64,000 nt of DNA from Streptomyces sp. M92 (GCF_028473745.1 NZ_CP101137.1:5952001-6016000), one strand, 5' to 3'. Positions 18,663-26,811 are shown, counted from the stretch's first letter. The notes: generated from the sequence alone by a model not told the origin. A program made the numbers and translations.

Positions 18663-19460
18663 ATGATCAGCTCGTACGAGAGTCTCGACGACGCCGGGGT
18701 CGCGGCGGCCGCGGCCGGTGCCGGTGCGGACGTGGTGCGCCGCATGTACGGCCGGCGGCTGTCCCGGACCGACAAGGGCGCGGGGGACTTCGCCACCGCC
18801 GCCGACGTGGAGGCCGAGAAGGCGATCGTCGGTGTCATCCGTGCCGCCCGGCCCGGTGACGCGGTGCTCGGCGAGGAGGGCGGGCGGCGAGGTCCCGTCG
18901 CCGCCGTACGCGAGTGGCTGGTGGACCCCTTGTGCGGCACGTTGAACTACGCCTCCGGCAGCATGCTGGTGGCCGTCAACGTGGCGCTGCGCCAGGGGGC
19001 GGCGGCCGTGGCCGACCCGTTCGGCGGCGAGGTCTTCCGCACGGACGGTGAGAGCGCGTGGGTGCGGCAGGACGAGGCCGACGCACCGCTGGCGCCCACG
19101 TCCGCCACCCGGCTGGTCGACGTCAATCTCGACCCGCCGTTTCCGAGCGCGCCCGGGTTCCGGGCGGTGGACCTGCTGGCCCACCCGGGGTTCGCCGAGC
19201 GGTTCCGGCCGCGGGTCGTGTCGACGACGCTCGCACTGGCCTGGGTCGCGGCCGGCAGGCGGGCCGCGTACGTCACCGACGGCGGGGACCTGTCCGGCAG
19301 CGTGCACTTCGCCGCCGGCATCGCCGTGTGCCGGGCCGCCGGTTGCGTCGTCACCGGCATCGACGGCGGACCGCTCGGCCGGGCGGGCCGCGGGCTCGTC
19401 GTGGCCGCCGACGCGGAGACCCACGGGCTGCTGATGTCGATGATCGGGGGCAGCGGCTAG
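18663..19460 (+). CDS. Inositol monophosphatase-family protein with altered metal-site motif
   Basis: A 265-residue IMPase/FBPase-fold protein. It shows the DFATAADVEAEKAI helix, the GEEGG metal ligand and the C-terminal half. The core motif normally written DPxDGT reads DPLCGTLNYA, so the second Asp, a metal ligand in IMPase, is Cys. This may weaken or change phosphatase activity. TACTCT ends 7 bases before the ATG, so the transcript may be leaderless. Its stop overlaps the stop of the convergent ABC gene inside CTAG. Confidence 0.78.
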   Translation: MISSYESLDDAGVAAAAAGAGADVVRRMYGRRLSRTDKGAGDFATAADVEAEKAIVGVIRAARPGDAVLGEEGGRRGPVAAVREWLVDPLCGTLNYASGSMLVAVNVALRQGAAAVADPFGGEVFRTDGESAWVRQDEADAPLAPTSATRLVDVNLDPPFPSAPGFRAVDLLAHPGFAERFRPRVVSTTLALAWVAAGRRAAYVTDGGDLSGSVHFAAGIAVCRAAGCVVTGIDGGPLGRAGRGLVVAADAETHGLLMSMIGGSG

Positions 19461-21307
19461 CTGTACTGCCTCGCGAGGTCCTCGCCGGGGGCGTCGCCGT
19501 CGGGCGCCGGGTCGGCGTTCTCGCCGAGGAAACCGCCCGACTGGTGCTGCCAGAGCTTGGCGTAGGCGCCGTCGGCGGCGAGCAGTTCGCTGTGGCTGCC
19601 CTGCTCGACGACGCGTCCGCGGTCGAGGACGACGAGGCGGTCCATGCCGGCGACGGTGCTGAGCCGGTGGGCGACCACGAGAGCCGTACGTCCGTCCATC
19701 AGGCGCCACAGGGCGTCCTGGACGAGCAGCTCGCTCTCCGAGTCGAGCGCGCTGGTCGCCTCGTCGAGCAGCAGGATCGGGGCGTCGCGCAGCAGGGCCC
19801 TGGCTAGGGCCACCCGCTGGCGCTGGCCGCCGGACAGCTTCACTCCCCGCTCCCCCACCAGGGTGGCGAAGCCGTCGGGGAGCTGGTCGGCGAACTCCGT
19901 GACGTGCGCGGCGGCGGCGGCCGCGTGGATCTCCTCGTCGGTGGCGCCGGGCCGGGCGAAGGCGATGTTGTCCCGCAGGCTGCGGTGGAACATCGCGGGT
20001 TCCTGGGGGACGTAGGCGATCAGTGAGCGCAGGTCGGTCTGGCGCAGCCGGCTGATGTCCTGCCCGCCGATCAGGATGCGTCCGGCGTCGATGTCGGCCA
20101 TCCGCAGCAGGAGCCGGGTGAGGGTGGTCTTGCCGCCGCCGGACCTGCCGACCAGGCCGATCCGCGCACCGCCGGGCACGTCCAGGTCGAGGCCCTCGAA
20201 GATCGGCTCGGTGCCCGGGTGCGCGAAGGTGACCGCCTCGAAGCGGACGCCGGTGCCCCGCGGGGCGAGCGGCTCGGGTTCGGTCGCGTCCAGCACGGTG
20301 GGTGGATCCAGCAGCAGCTCCGTGAACTGCGCGGCCTCGGTCATCGAGCTTTCCAGGCGGCGGTAGATCTGGTTGAACTCGAACATGATCTGGGTCGCGT
20401 TGGAGTAGTAGGTGAAGGCGACCACGATCTCCTCCACACCCTGGCCCGGGCTGCCGAAGGCGATGGCGACGAACAGCCCCAGCACGTTGGTCAGCACGGA
20501 CATGGGGGCGATCAGGGTGTCGACCCGCAGGTTGCCGAAGTCCCAGGACTTCAGCGTCAGGCGCCGGGAGTCCGCTACGCGGCGGCGGTGCTCGTCGGCC
20601 TCCCGGCGCTCGGCCGCGAACGCCCGGATGGTCTCCATGTTGGCGAGGCTGTCGGCGACGTGCCCGGAGACCCTGGCGATCGCCGCCTCACGGTCGTTGA
20701 CGAGCGCCTGACGGCGACGGATCAGGGGTGCCGCGGCCACGACGGTCAGTACGATCATCAGCAGGAGGCCCGCGACGAGCAGCGGTTCGTAGTGCCACAG
20801 CACGACGGCGCCGAAGATCAACGGTACGAGGCTGCCCACGATCCGGTAGGTCACCGTGTCGACGAAGTCCTCGAACCGTTTGCCGAAGCTCAGCACCCGC
20901 TTCGTCAGGGAGCCGGCGAAGTTGTCGTGGAAGAAGGAGGCGTCCTTGGCGAGGAGTTCGTCCATGCCGGTGACGTACAGGTGCTCCACGCCGAGGGCCT
21001 CCACGCGGTTCAGGCAGTGCTGACCGACCCGCCACACGGCCTCCGCTAGCAGCAGCACCGCACCGAAGCCGAGCACGTAGGGCAGTGCCGAGCCGACCGT
21101 GAGACCACCGCCGTCGGCTGCCTGCCCTGCCAGTTTGGCGACCAGCAGGGGCGCCACGTAGCGGATCCCGATGTTGCCCACGGCCGGCAGCAGCAGCGCC
21201 GGCAGGGCCGGCCGTCGCAACCGGAGGAGTTCCCTGCCGTAGCGCCGCAGGGCGAGAACAACCGCGCCCCTGCCCGGCGACGTCACGTGTGCGGCTGTCT
21301 GCGTCAT
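19457..21307 (-). CDS. ABC exporter, fused membrane and ATPase domains
   Basis: A 616-residue half-transporter. A six-helix membrane domain (about 35-310) is followed by an ATPase domain (about 360-590) with Walker A GRSGGGKTT, the signature LSGGQRQRVALARAL, Walker B ILLLDEATSALD and the switch His in VVAHRLSTV. It probably dimerises to export a lipid, peptide or drug; no cargo gene is adjacent. The ATG at 21307 is chosen because CGGGAG precedes it and the frame-start extension is GC-rich without motif. The C-terminus is a charged, disordered tail. Confidence 0.88.
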   Translation of the reverse strand: MTQTAAHVTSPGRGAVVLALRRYGRELLRLRRPALPALLLPAVGNIGIRYVAPLLVAKLAGQAADGGGLTVGSALPYVLGFGAVLLLAEAVWRVGQHCLNRVEALGVEHLYVTGMDELLAKDASFFHDNFAGSLTKRVLSFGKRFEDFVDTVTYRIVGSLVPLIFGAVVLWHYEPLLVAGLLLMIVLTVVAAAPLIRRRQALVNDREAAIARVSGHVADSLANMETIRAFAAERREADEHRRRVADSRRLTLKSWDFGNLRVDTLIAPMSVLTNVLGLFVAIAFGSPGQGVEEIVVAFTYYSNATQIMFEFNQIYRRLESSMTEAAQFTELLLDPPTVLDATEPEPLAPRGTGVRFEAVTFAHPGTEPIFEGLDLDVPGGARIGLVGRSGGGKTTLTRLLLRMADIDAGRILIGGQDISRLRQTDLRSLIAYVPQEPAMFHRSLRDNIAFARPGATDEEIHAAAAAAHVTEFADQLPDGFATLVGERGVKLSGGQRQRVALARALLRDAPILLLDEATSALDSESELLVQDALWRLMDGRTALVVAHRLSTVAGMDRLVVLDRGRVVEQGSHSELLAADGAYAKLWQHQSGGFLGENADPAPDGDAPGEDLARQYS

Positions 21308-21405
21308 CACACTCCCGGAGTCCAGACCCGGAAGTCTCCCTACAAGTCCCGCCACCGGTCCAGGCATTTACCCCGGACGGGCGAGAACCGGACATCCGTC
21401 GGCGG

Positions 21406-21954
21406 TCAGGCGAAGGTGTAGCGGGTGTGGCTGAACACCTGGCCGTCGTGCCCGAAGCCGTAGGCCGTGCCGGGCGCCACCGCGAACAGCAGGTCGTTGC
21501 CCTCGCGGATGCTGTCGCCGAAGCCGCGGAAGGGCCCCTCCGGCGAGGCGACGCGGTCCCCGTACTGCTCCTCGAACGCGGCGATGACCTCGTCCTGCCG
21601 TGCCGGATCCGTCACCCGCTCCGCCGCGCCCTCGACCACGATGTCGAGTCCTTCGGAGAACGTGTTGTTCCCCGTGGTGAGTACGCAATGGGCGTTGCCC
21701 GCCAGGTTCTTGGCCTTCTGTTCCCCCGTCCCGGTGCTGAAGTGGAGTGCGCCGTCGTGCCAGGCGGCGATCAGCGGCGTGACGTGGAGGCGGCCGTCCG
21801 GTCGGACCGTGGTGATCCAGAAGATCTCGGCGGCGCGCAGTCGCCCCTCGGCCACGGCCCATTCCGTGGCGGTGACGTCCTCCGCGCCCGGACGCGGGTT
21901 GAGTGCGGCGCTGTAGCGGGCGTCGAGCTCGGTCTTGGGATGCTTCGGTGCCAT
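21406..21954 (-). CDS. Pyridoxamine 5'-phosphate oxidase-family flavin/F420-binding protein
   Basis: A 182-residue split-barrel protein. ILWITTVRP-like segment (IFWITTVRPDGRLHVTPLIAAW) and GEQKAKNLAGNAHCVLTTG are typical of the PNPOx-like family, whose actinobacterial members often use F420 or FMN to reduce or bind small molecules. The ATG at 21954 follows a strong GGAGGATT ribosome site. It is 98 bases upstream of the ABC exporter on the same strand and divergent from the ComB-like gene. Substrate unknown. Confidence 0.8.
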   Translation of the reverse strand: MAPKHPKTELDARYSAALNPRPGAEDVTATEWAVAEGRLRAAEIFWITTVRPDGRLHVTPLIAAWHDGALHFSTGTGEQKAKNLAGNAHCVLTTGNNTFSEGLDIVVEGAAERVTDPARQDEVIAAFEEQYGDRVASPEGPFRGFGDSIREGNDLLFAVAPGTAYGFGHDGQVFSHTRYTFA

Positions 21955-22079
21955 ACCGGAATCCTCCCCCTCCGCCTCAGGACGCTGGGCGAGGCTCGCC
22001 GGTGCGGCCGCGGACCGGGCACCCAACACCGGGCCGCCGGAGGTGAATTCGCTGTCCGGGACCGTCGGCATGCGCGATC

Positions 22080-22796
22080 ATGGCCGGCATGGACGCTCGT
22101 TTCGTCGGCATCGCCGACCTGGTCGGAACCGAAGTCCCCTCCGTGGCGGTCGTGGTCGACGTCATGCGCGCGTACACCGTGGCCGCCTGGGCCTTTGCCC
22201 GGGGTGCGGAGAGGATCGTCCTCGCCGAGTCGCTGGACGAAGCCCGGGCCCTGAAGGCTCGCCACCCGGACTGGGCGGCCATCAAGGACGGTCCGCCCGA
22301 GCCCGGGTTCGACGCCGTCAACTCGCCGGGCCTGCTGCGGTCCGTCGACCTCGCCGGGCGGACCGTCGTGCAGAAGACCACGGCGGGGACGGTCGGCGCC
22401 CTCGCGGTCAAGGACGCGTCGCTGGTGCTGTGCGCCGGCTTCGTGGTGGCGGAGGCGACGGCCCGGCTCCTGCGCACTCGCGCGTGCGACCGCGTCACGT
22501 TCGTGGTCACCGGCGAGGACGGGCGCGCCGACGAGGACCTGGCGTGCGCCCAGTACATCGCGCGCAGGGCCACCGGCGCGGAGACGGACGCATCCGGGTT
22601 CCTGCGCCGGGCCGCCGCCTCCCGGGCCGCCGTCGAGCTGACGACGGGCGTGCGTCAGGGAACCCATCCCGACGACGTCGCGCTCTGCCTCGAACTCGAC
22701 CGCTTCCCCTTCGCGATGGCGGCGGCCCCGGAAGGCCCGCTCATGGTCCTGCGCCCGTGCGCGGACCCTGTCCCTGCCGACGCGGCCGCGGGCTGA
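22080..22796 (+). CDS. 2-phosphosulfolactate phosphatase (ComB)-family protein
   Basis: A 238-residue ComB-family protein, with VVVDVMRAYTVAAWAFARGAERIV, the NSPG loop and QKTTAGT. ComB makes sulfolactate in methanogen coenzyme M synthesis; actinobacterial homologues have no established role. ATG codons lie at 22080 and 22089; no strong ribosome site separates them and the first is kept. The 3' end overlaps the convergent NmrA-like gene by 56 bases, an unusually long antisense overlap for this window. Confidence 0.72.
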   Translation: MAGMDARFVGIADLVGTEVPSVAVVVDVMRAYTVAAWAFARGAERIVLAESLDEARALKARHPDWAAIKDGPPEPGFDAVNSPGLLRSVDLAGRTVVQKTTAGTVGALAVKDASLVLCAGFVVAEATARLLRTRACDRVTFVVTGEDGRADEDLACAQYIARRATGAETDASGFLRRAAASRAAVELTTGVRQGTHPDDVALCLELDRFPFAMAAAPEGPLMVLRPCADPVPADAAAG

Positions 22797-23652
22797 TCGC
22801 GGCCCGGCCGCGTCGGCGCAGTTCCCGCTCCAGGTGGGCGCGGAAGCCGCCCGGGGCGCGGCCGGTCACGCGCCGGACGGTGTCGGTGACGCGGTCCTCC
22901 GCCCCTTCGGCGATCGCCCGGTCCAGGCCGGCCAGCACGGCGGCGAACTCCGGCGGCACCACCGCGGTGAGGCGCTCGGTCATCTCCTCGTGGGTCAGCC
23001 GGTGGTGGACCACCGGGCGGCCCGTGACGTCGGTCATGATCGCGGCGATGTCGTCGTGACTGAGCGCCTCCGGTCCGGTCAGGACGAGATCGGTGCAGGG
23101 TGCCCGCTCGTCGGTCAGGGCGTGGAAGGCGACGGCCGCGATGTCCTCGGCGTCGACGAAGCCGGTTCGGCCGGCTCCGGTCGCCGTCCGGATGGCGCCG
23201 TCCTCGCGGATGCTGCGGGCATGCTCGTGTGTACCGGTGAAGTTCTGCATGAACCACGACGGACGCAGCACCGCCCACTGTTCGAACAGTTCCCGTACCG
23301 CCCCGTAGACCTCCCCCACCGCGGGGTCGCCCTCACCGATGGCCGAGGAGCCGAGGAGGACCGCACGGCGGACGCCTTCGGTCCCGGCCCGCCGGAGGAA
23401 GGGCAGCACGGTCGCCGCGGGGTCGGCGTCGCCGACGGGCGGTACGAGGTAGAGGCGGTCGACCGTGTCGAGGGCCGCGGGGTGGGTGGCGGGATCGTAC
23501 CAGTCGAAGGGGACCGGCTCGGCACCGGGGACCGGGGTGGCCCGGCGGCTCGCCGCCCTGACGCGGTGTCCGGCTGCGGTCAGCCGCGCGACCGTACGGC
23601 TGCCGGTGGTGCCGGTGGCGCCTATGACCAAGGTGGTGCCGGCGGCGGTCAT
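22741..23652 (-). CDS. NmrA-like/SDR NAD(P)-binding protein
   Basis: A 303-residue atypical short-chain dehydrogenase. It starts with the nucleotide motif TLVIGATGTTGSRTVARL and has LRPSWFMQNF and GFVDAEDIAAVAF, typical of NmrA/QOR2-type quinone reductases or redox sensors. Its ATG overlaps the stop of the NTF2-like gene (ATGA), so the two are translationally coupled. Both are divergent from a TetR gene with clear operator repeats between, suggesting a small inducible detoxification unit. The C-terminal 20 residues (RPRRQGQGPRTGAGP) run antisense into the ComB-like gene and look like a non-conserved tail. Confidence 0.82.
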   Translation of the reverse strand: MTAAGTTLVIGATGTTGSRTVARLTAAGHRVRAASRRATPVPGAEPVPFDWYDPATHPAALDTVDRLYLVPPVGDADPAATVLPFLRRAGTEGVRRAVLLGSSAIGEGDPAVGEVYGAVRELFEQWAVLRPSWFMQNFTGTHEHARSIREDGAIRTATGAGRTGFVDAEDIAAVAFHALTDERAPCTDLVLTGPEALSHDDIAAIMTDVTGRPVVHHRLTHEEMTERLTAVVPPEFAAVLAGLDRAIAEGAEDRVTDTVRRVTGRAPGGFRAHLERELRRRGRAAISPRPRRQGQGPRTGAGP

Positions 23653-24071
23653 CGGCCGCTCCGGAAGTCCGCGCCGGGTTCGAGGACGGCGAGCGGGTTC
23701 CAGTAGTCGCGGTACGAGGTGAAGCGCCCTCCCTCCACGGTCACGACGGCGATGTACGTCACGTCGAAGGGCTCGCCGGTCCTCACGAGGCGGCCGACGC
23801 CGCGCATCTCGACGACGAGGGTCTCCGGCTCGACGGTCCGGTGGACGCGCAGCTCCGGGAAGTCGCGCAGATCGATGTGGTCGGGATAGCCGCGCATGTA
23901 GGCGCCGATGGCCTCCTTCCCCTCCAGTCGTCCCGGCCAGCCCTCGGGGGCGAACGGGAACTCCATGACTCCGTCGTCGGCCCACAGGTCGGTCCAGGCG
24001 GCGACGTCCTTGTCGAGCAGCAGTCGCAGGCTGTGGCGGTAGAGGTCCGCCGGGGAGGTCGGTGCGGACAT
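23649..24071 (-). CDS. NTF2-like/SnoaL-family protein
   Basis: A 140-residue cone-fold protein of the NTF2-like superfamily. MSAPTSPADLYRHSLRLLLDKDVAAWTDLWADDGVMEFPFAPEG is the canonical start and FTSYRDYWNPLAVL the canonical end. Members are isomerases, cyclases, dehydratases or ligand-binding proteins; no catalytic pair can be assigned here. First gene of the unit with the NmrA-like gene, facing tetR. Its ATG lies within the TetR operator region. Confidence 0.8.
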   Translation of the reverse strand: MSAPTSPADLYRHSLRLLLDKDVAAWTDLWADDGVMEFPFAPEGWPGRLEGKEAIGAYMRGYPDHIDLRDFPELRVHRTVEPETLVVEMRGVGRLVRTGEPFDVTYIAVVTVEGGRFTSYRDYWNPLAVLEPGADFRSGR

Positions 24072-24095
24072 GGGTGTCCTCCATCTCGTAGAATC

Positions 24096-24139
24096 CGGAC
24101 CATGGGTCCGTTTCGACGACGATACGGACCCCGGGTCCG
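24096..24139. promoter_or_regulatory. Two TetR-type operators between NTF2 and tetR genes
   Basis: Two copies of the same inverted repeat, CGGACC-N3-GGTCCG, occupy 24096-24110 and 24125-24139, with centres 29 bases apart. Both have perfect 6-base arms. A weaker related element, GGACA-N4-TGTCC, overlaps the NTF2-gene start at about 24066-24079. Position between divergent genes, one of them a TetR regulator, points to binding by that regulator. Confidence 0.75.
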
Positions 24140-24163
24140 CTTTGCAAACGAAGGAGCAGCACC

Positions 24164-24760
24164 ATGGCCGAGCGCAGGCCCCGCAAGGACGCCGCCCGCA
24201 ACCGGGAGGCCGTCCTCGCGGCAGCCGACGCCCTGTTCGCCGGGCGCGACAGCCCGGAGGACGTCACCATGGCCGACGTCGCGGCCGCCGCCGGCGTCGG
24301 CAAGGGCACGCTCTTCAGGGCGTTCGGCGACCGGCCGGGGCTGCTCCGCGCGCTGTACGAGAGGCGGCTCGAACCGGTCGGGGAGGCCGTCGAGTCCGGC
24401 CCGCCGCCGCTGGGGCCCGCCACTGAGCCGAGGGAGCGGGTGGCCGCCCTGCTCGACGCCGTCCTGTGCTTCAAGTACGACAACCGACGCCTGGCGCTGG
24501 CGCTGGAGGACGGCGGGGCGGGCAGCCCATACGGGGCGGAGCACTACGCGCGCTGGCACGCCCTGCTCCGGACGGTACTGGAGCAGATCCCCGGCCTGCC
24601 CGACCGCGACTTCACCGCCCACGCCCTGCTCGCCGCGGTCCGGGCCGACCTCGTCGAGCATCTCGCCGGCCAGGAGGACGTGCCGCGGGAGAGGCTGCGC
24701 AGGCGACTGGCGGAGTTCACCGGCAGGGTCCTGGCCGTCAGCGACGCCGGCGGGCGTTGA
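24164..24760 (+). CDS. TetR-family transcriptional regulator
   Basis: A 198-residue regulator. The N-terminal helix-turn-helix (about 12-57) reads REAVLAAADALFAG ... VTMADVAAAAGVGKGTLFRAFGDRPGLLRAL, a classic TetR domain; the C-terminal ligand-binding domain has no family-specific motif I recognise. The ATG follows CGAAGGAGCAGC. It is divergent from the NTF2/NmrA pair, and paired CGGACC-N3-GGTCCG repeats lie between, so it probably represses both directions. Confidence 0.87.
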   Translation: MAERRPRKDAARNREAVLAAADALFAGRDSPEDVTMADVAAAAGVGKGTLFRAFGDRPGLLRALYERRLEPVGEAVESGPPPLGPATEPRERVAALLDAVLCFKYDNRRLALALEDGGAGSPYGAEHYARWHALLRTVLEQIPGLPDRDFTAHALLAAVRADLVEHLAGQEDVPRERLRRRLAEFTGRVLAVSDAGGR

Positions 24761-24929
24761 GCCGGGCCGCCCGGCGCGTCAGGTGGTCGCGCTCGGCGAG
24801 GCTGGACGCCTTGCGGGCCGCCTCCTCGTACAGCCGTGCCGCCGTCGCCGGGTCGCCGTCGCGTTCGTGGAGGTACGCCGCCACCGCGGCAAAGTCTTCC
24901 GCGAGGTTCTCGTGGAGGGGACGGTCCCC
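24738..24929 (-). pseudogene. Remnant resembling the C-terminus of a DUF6596-type sigma factor
   Basis: In this frame the translation RPLHENLAEDFAAVAAYL ... AARLYEEAARKASSLAERDHLTRRAARLNARRRR reads like the helical tail of ECF sigma factors of the SigJ/DUF6596 type, where a TPR-like repeat ends with AERxxLxRRxAxL. There is no plausible start codon or sigma region 2/4 upstream; the frame runs into the divergent phosphotransferase gene. It overlaps the tetR 3' end. The simplest reading is a truncated relic, but a chance antisense frame is possible. Confidence 0.35.
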
Positions 24930-24953
24930 GCCTGACCAGTACTGTGACGTCTC

Positions 24954-25856
24954 ATGACCGACTCCGCATCCGAGATCACCGCGGACCTGGTCCGCGAACT
25001 GCTGCGCGAGCAGCACCCCGACCTCGCGGACCTGGCCATCCGTGCGGTGGCGGGCGGATGGGACAACCAGCAGTGGCGCCTCGGGGGCGAACTGGCCGTG
25101 CGCGTGCCCCGTACGGAGCGTGCACCGGATCTCCAGCGCAAGGAGCGCCGGTGGCTGCCCGTCCTGGCCCCGCGCCTGCCGCTCCCGGTCCCGGAACCGG
25201 TGCGGACCGGCGAACCGTCCGCGCGCTTCCCCAAGCCGTGGACCGTCATGACGTGGGTCCCCGGCGAGCCGCTGGACCACAGTCGGATCAGCCGGGGTGA
25301 CCACGCGGCCGGCAGGCTGGCGGACTTTCTCAGGGCACTGCACGTTCCGGCGCCCGCCGAGGCGCCGGCCGGTAAGGACCGCGGCGCCCATCCCAAGGAG
25401 TGCACGGACGGCTTCGACCACTTCTTCGGGGCCGTCGCGCCCGGCGACATCGCCGACGGCCTCCGGGCCGTGTGGGACGACGCCGTCGCCGCCCCCGAGT
25501 GGGCGGGCCCGCCGGTGTGGGTGCACGGTGATCTGCATCCCGCGAACGTCGTCGTCTCGGACGGAACCCTCTCGGGCGTGGTCGACTTCGGCGACCTGTT
25601 CGCCGGCGATCCGGCGTGGGACCTCGCGGCCGCGTGGGTGGTCCTTCCCGAGGGCGCCGCCGCACGCTTCTTCGACGTGTACGCGAAGGCGGACGCGGGC
25701 ACGGTCCGGCGCGCCCGCGGGCTGGCCGTCCTCAAGGGCCTCGTCCTCATGCTGATCGGCCGGGACGGGGACCGGGGGCTGCCCGGCGGCAAGCCGGCGT
25801 GGGGTCCCGCGGGCCGGGCGGCGCTCGACCGCGTCCTTCGGGGCACCCCGGGGTAG
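24954..25856 (+). CDS. Aminoglycoside phosphotransferase-family kinase-like protein
   Basis: A 300-residue APH-fold protein. The catalytic loop is WVHGDLHPANVV and the metal-binding loop VVDFGDLFAGDPAWDLA; the N-lobe has GGWDNQQWRLGGELAVRVPR. Family members phosphorylate aminoglycosides, macrolides, homoserine, choline or other small alcohols, and many environmental copies have no resistance role. No ribosome site of note precedes the ATG. It lies alone between a sigma-like remnant and the RidA gene. Confidence 0.83.
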   Translation: MTDSASEITADLVRELLREQHPDLADLAIRAVAGGWDNQQWRLGGELAVRVPRTERAPDLQRKERRWLPVLAPRLPLPVPEPVRTGEPSARFPKPWTVMTWVPGEPLDHSRISRGDHAAGRLADFLRALHVPAPAEAPAGKDRGAHPKECTDGFDHFFGAVAPGDIADGLRAVWDDAVAAPEWAGPPVWVHGDLHPANVVVSDGTLSGVVDFGDLFAGDPAWDLAAAWVVLPEGAAARFFDVYAKADAGTVRRARGLAVLKGLVLMLIGRDGDRGLPGGKPAWGPAGRAALDRVLRGTPG

Positions 25857-25897
25857 ACGCGCCCCGTCGCGGCGGCGCGTACTCGCCGGGCCCGGGG

Positions 25898-26290
25898 TCA
25901 GGCGGGCAGCTTCTCGTCGACGACGAAGGCGATCTCGACGACCTGGCCGGGGAAGGTCAGTTCGGTGACGCCGACGACCGTGCTGACCGGGCGGTGGTCG
26001 CCGAAGTACGCCAGATTGCCCGCCGCCGTCGCCGTGGCGTTCTGCCGCAGGTTCACCACGTACAGGGTCTGCGAGACCACCTGGTTCCGGGTGACGCGGA
26101 AGTGGTCCAGGACCTTGTCGGCGTTGGCGTACGTCTGGTCGAGCTGCGCGGCGAAGTCGTCCGCGTGGACGAACTCGCCCGCCCGGTCGAGCGAGAGCTG
26201 TCCGGAGACGTGTATCAGATCGCGGGACTTGATGGCCTGCGTGTAGCCGAACTCGCTCTCGGCCGGCACACGGTGGTTGAAGACGTTCAT
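25898..26290 (-). CDS. RidA/YjgF-family protein
   Basis: A 130-residue RidA-superfamily protein, with the beta strand DLIHVSGQLSLD, helix QTYANADKVLDHF and a C-terminal FPGQVVEIAFVVDEKLPA. Canonical RidA hydrolyses reactive enamines and imines; the conserved Arg of true RidA is not evident in the segment TLYVVNLRQNA, so subfamily is uncertain. ATG 26290 is taken; an in-frame GTG at 26308 directly after GAAGG is an alternative. Divergent from an HxlR regulator, a common arrangement for small stress enzymes. Confidence 0.82.
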   Translation of the reverse strand: MNVFNHRVPAESEFGYTQAIKSRDLIHVSGQLSLDRAGEFVHADDFAAQLDQTYANADKVLDHFRVTRNQVVSQTLYVVNLRQNATATAAGNLAYFGDHRPVSTVVGVTELTFPGQVVEIAFVVDEKLPA

Positions 26291-26328
26291 GGCAGTCAAC
26301 GTGCTCACCCTTCGGTTCACTCTCTTGT

Positions 26329-26399
26329 GGTTACTGAGGAACTGTAGGAAAGTAGGCGCGGACCTGGAAGAACGCACTTTTCGGTGACTGAGGAACCAG
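26329..26399. promoter_or_regulatory. Repeated HxlR-type sites and promoter between ridA-like and hxlR genes
   Basis: Two similar elements, GGTTACTGAGGAACTG (26329-26344) and GGTGACTGAGGAACCAG (26383-26399), lie 54 bases apart. Each has partial dyad symmetry (GTT-CT-AG-AAC). The first overlaps a possible minus-strand promoter for the RidA gene, TTCCAG (26364-26369), 17-base spacer, TACAGT (26341-26346). The second abuts the HxlR start codon. This fits autoregulation by the HxlR protein. Confidence 0.5.
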
Positions 26400-26783
26400 A
26401 TGGTGACCAAACAGCTGCTCAAGGGCTTGCCCGAGGACGCGGACCTGCGGCGCGCCGACTCCCTGGCACGGGAGATCTTCTCGGACGTCGCCAACAAGTG
26501 GGCGTTCCTGATCATCGAGGCGCTCGGCGAGCGCACCCTGCGCTTCAGCGAGCTGCGCGACGAAGTGGAGGGCGTCAGCCACAAGATGCTCACGCAGAAC
26601 CTGCGCATGCTGGAGCGCAACGGCCTGCTGGAGCGGACGGTGTATCCCACGGTGCCGCCACGGGTCGAGTACACGCTCACCGAGCCGGGCCGGGCACTGC
26701 GCACCACGGTTGACGCCATGTGCGGCTGGACCCACCAGTACCTCGGCCGCATCGAGGAGGCGCGCCGCAGGTTCGGCGAGTGA
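26400..26783 (+). CDS. HxlR-family winged-helix regulator
   Basis: A 127-residue single-domain winged helix. The segment KWAFLIIEALGERTLRFSELRDEVEGVSHKMLTQNLRMLERNGLLERTVYPTVPPRVEYTLTEPGRAL is the complete HxlR/DUF24 signature. These regulators act as dimers and often respond to electrophiles or oxidants, sometimes through Cys; here the only Cys is near the C-terminus (MCGWTHQYL). Divergent from the RidA-like gene, which is the likely target. Confidence 0.88.
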   Translation: MVTKQLLKGLPEDADLRRADSLAREIFSDVANKWAFLIIEALGERTLRFSELRDEVEGVSHKMLTQNLRMLERNGLLERTVYPTVPPRVEYTLTEPGRALRTTVDAMCGWTHQYLGRIEEARRRFGE

Positions 26784-26811
26784 CGGGGCGCGCCGGAAGC
26801 GAGGCGCCGTG

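Noticed and set aside
16488..19709. Antisense frame of 1073 codons opposite CocE and IMPase genes
   Set aside because: Composition typical of reverse-frame shadow and no recognisable domain.
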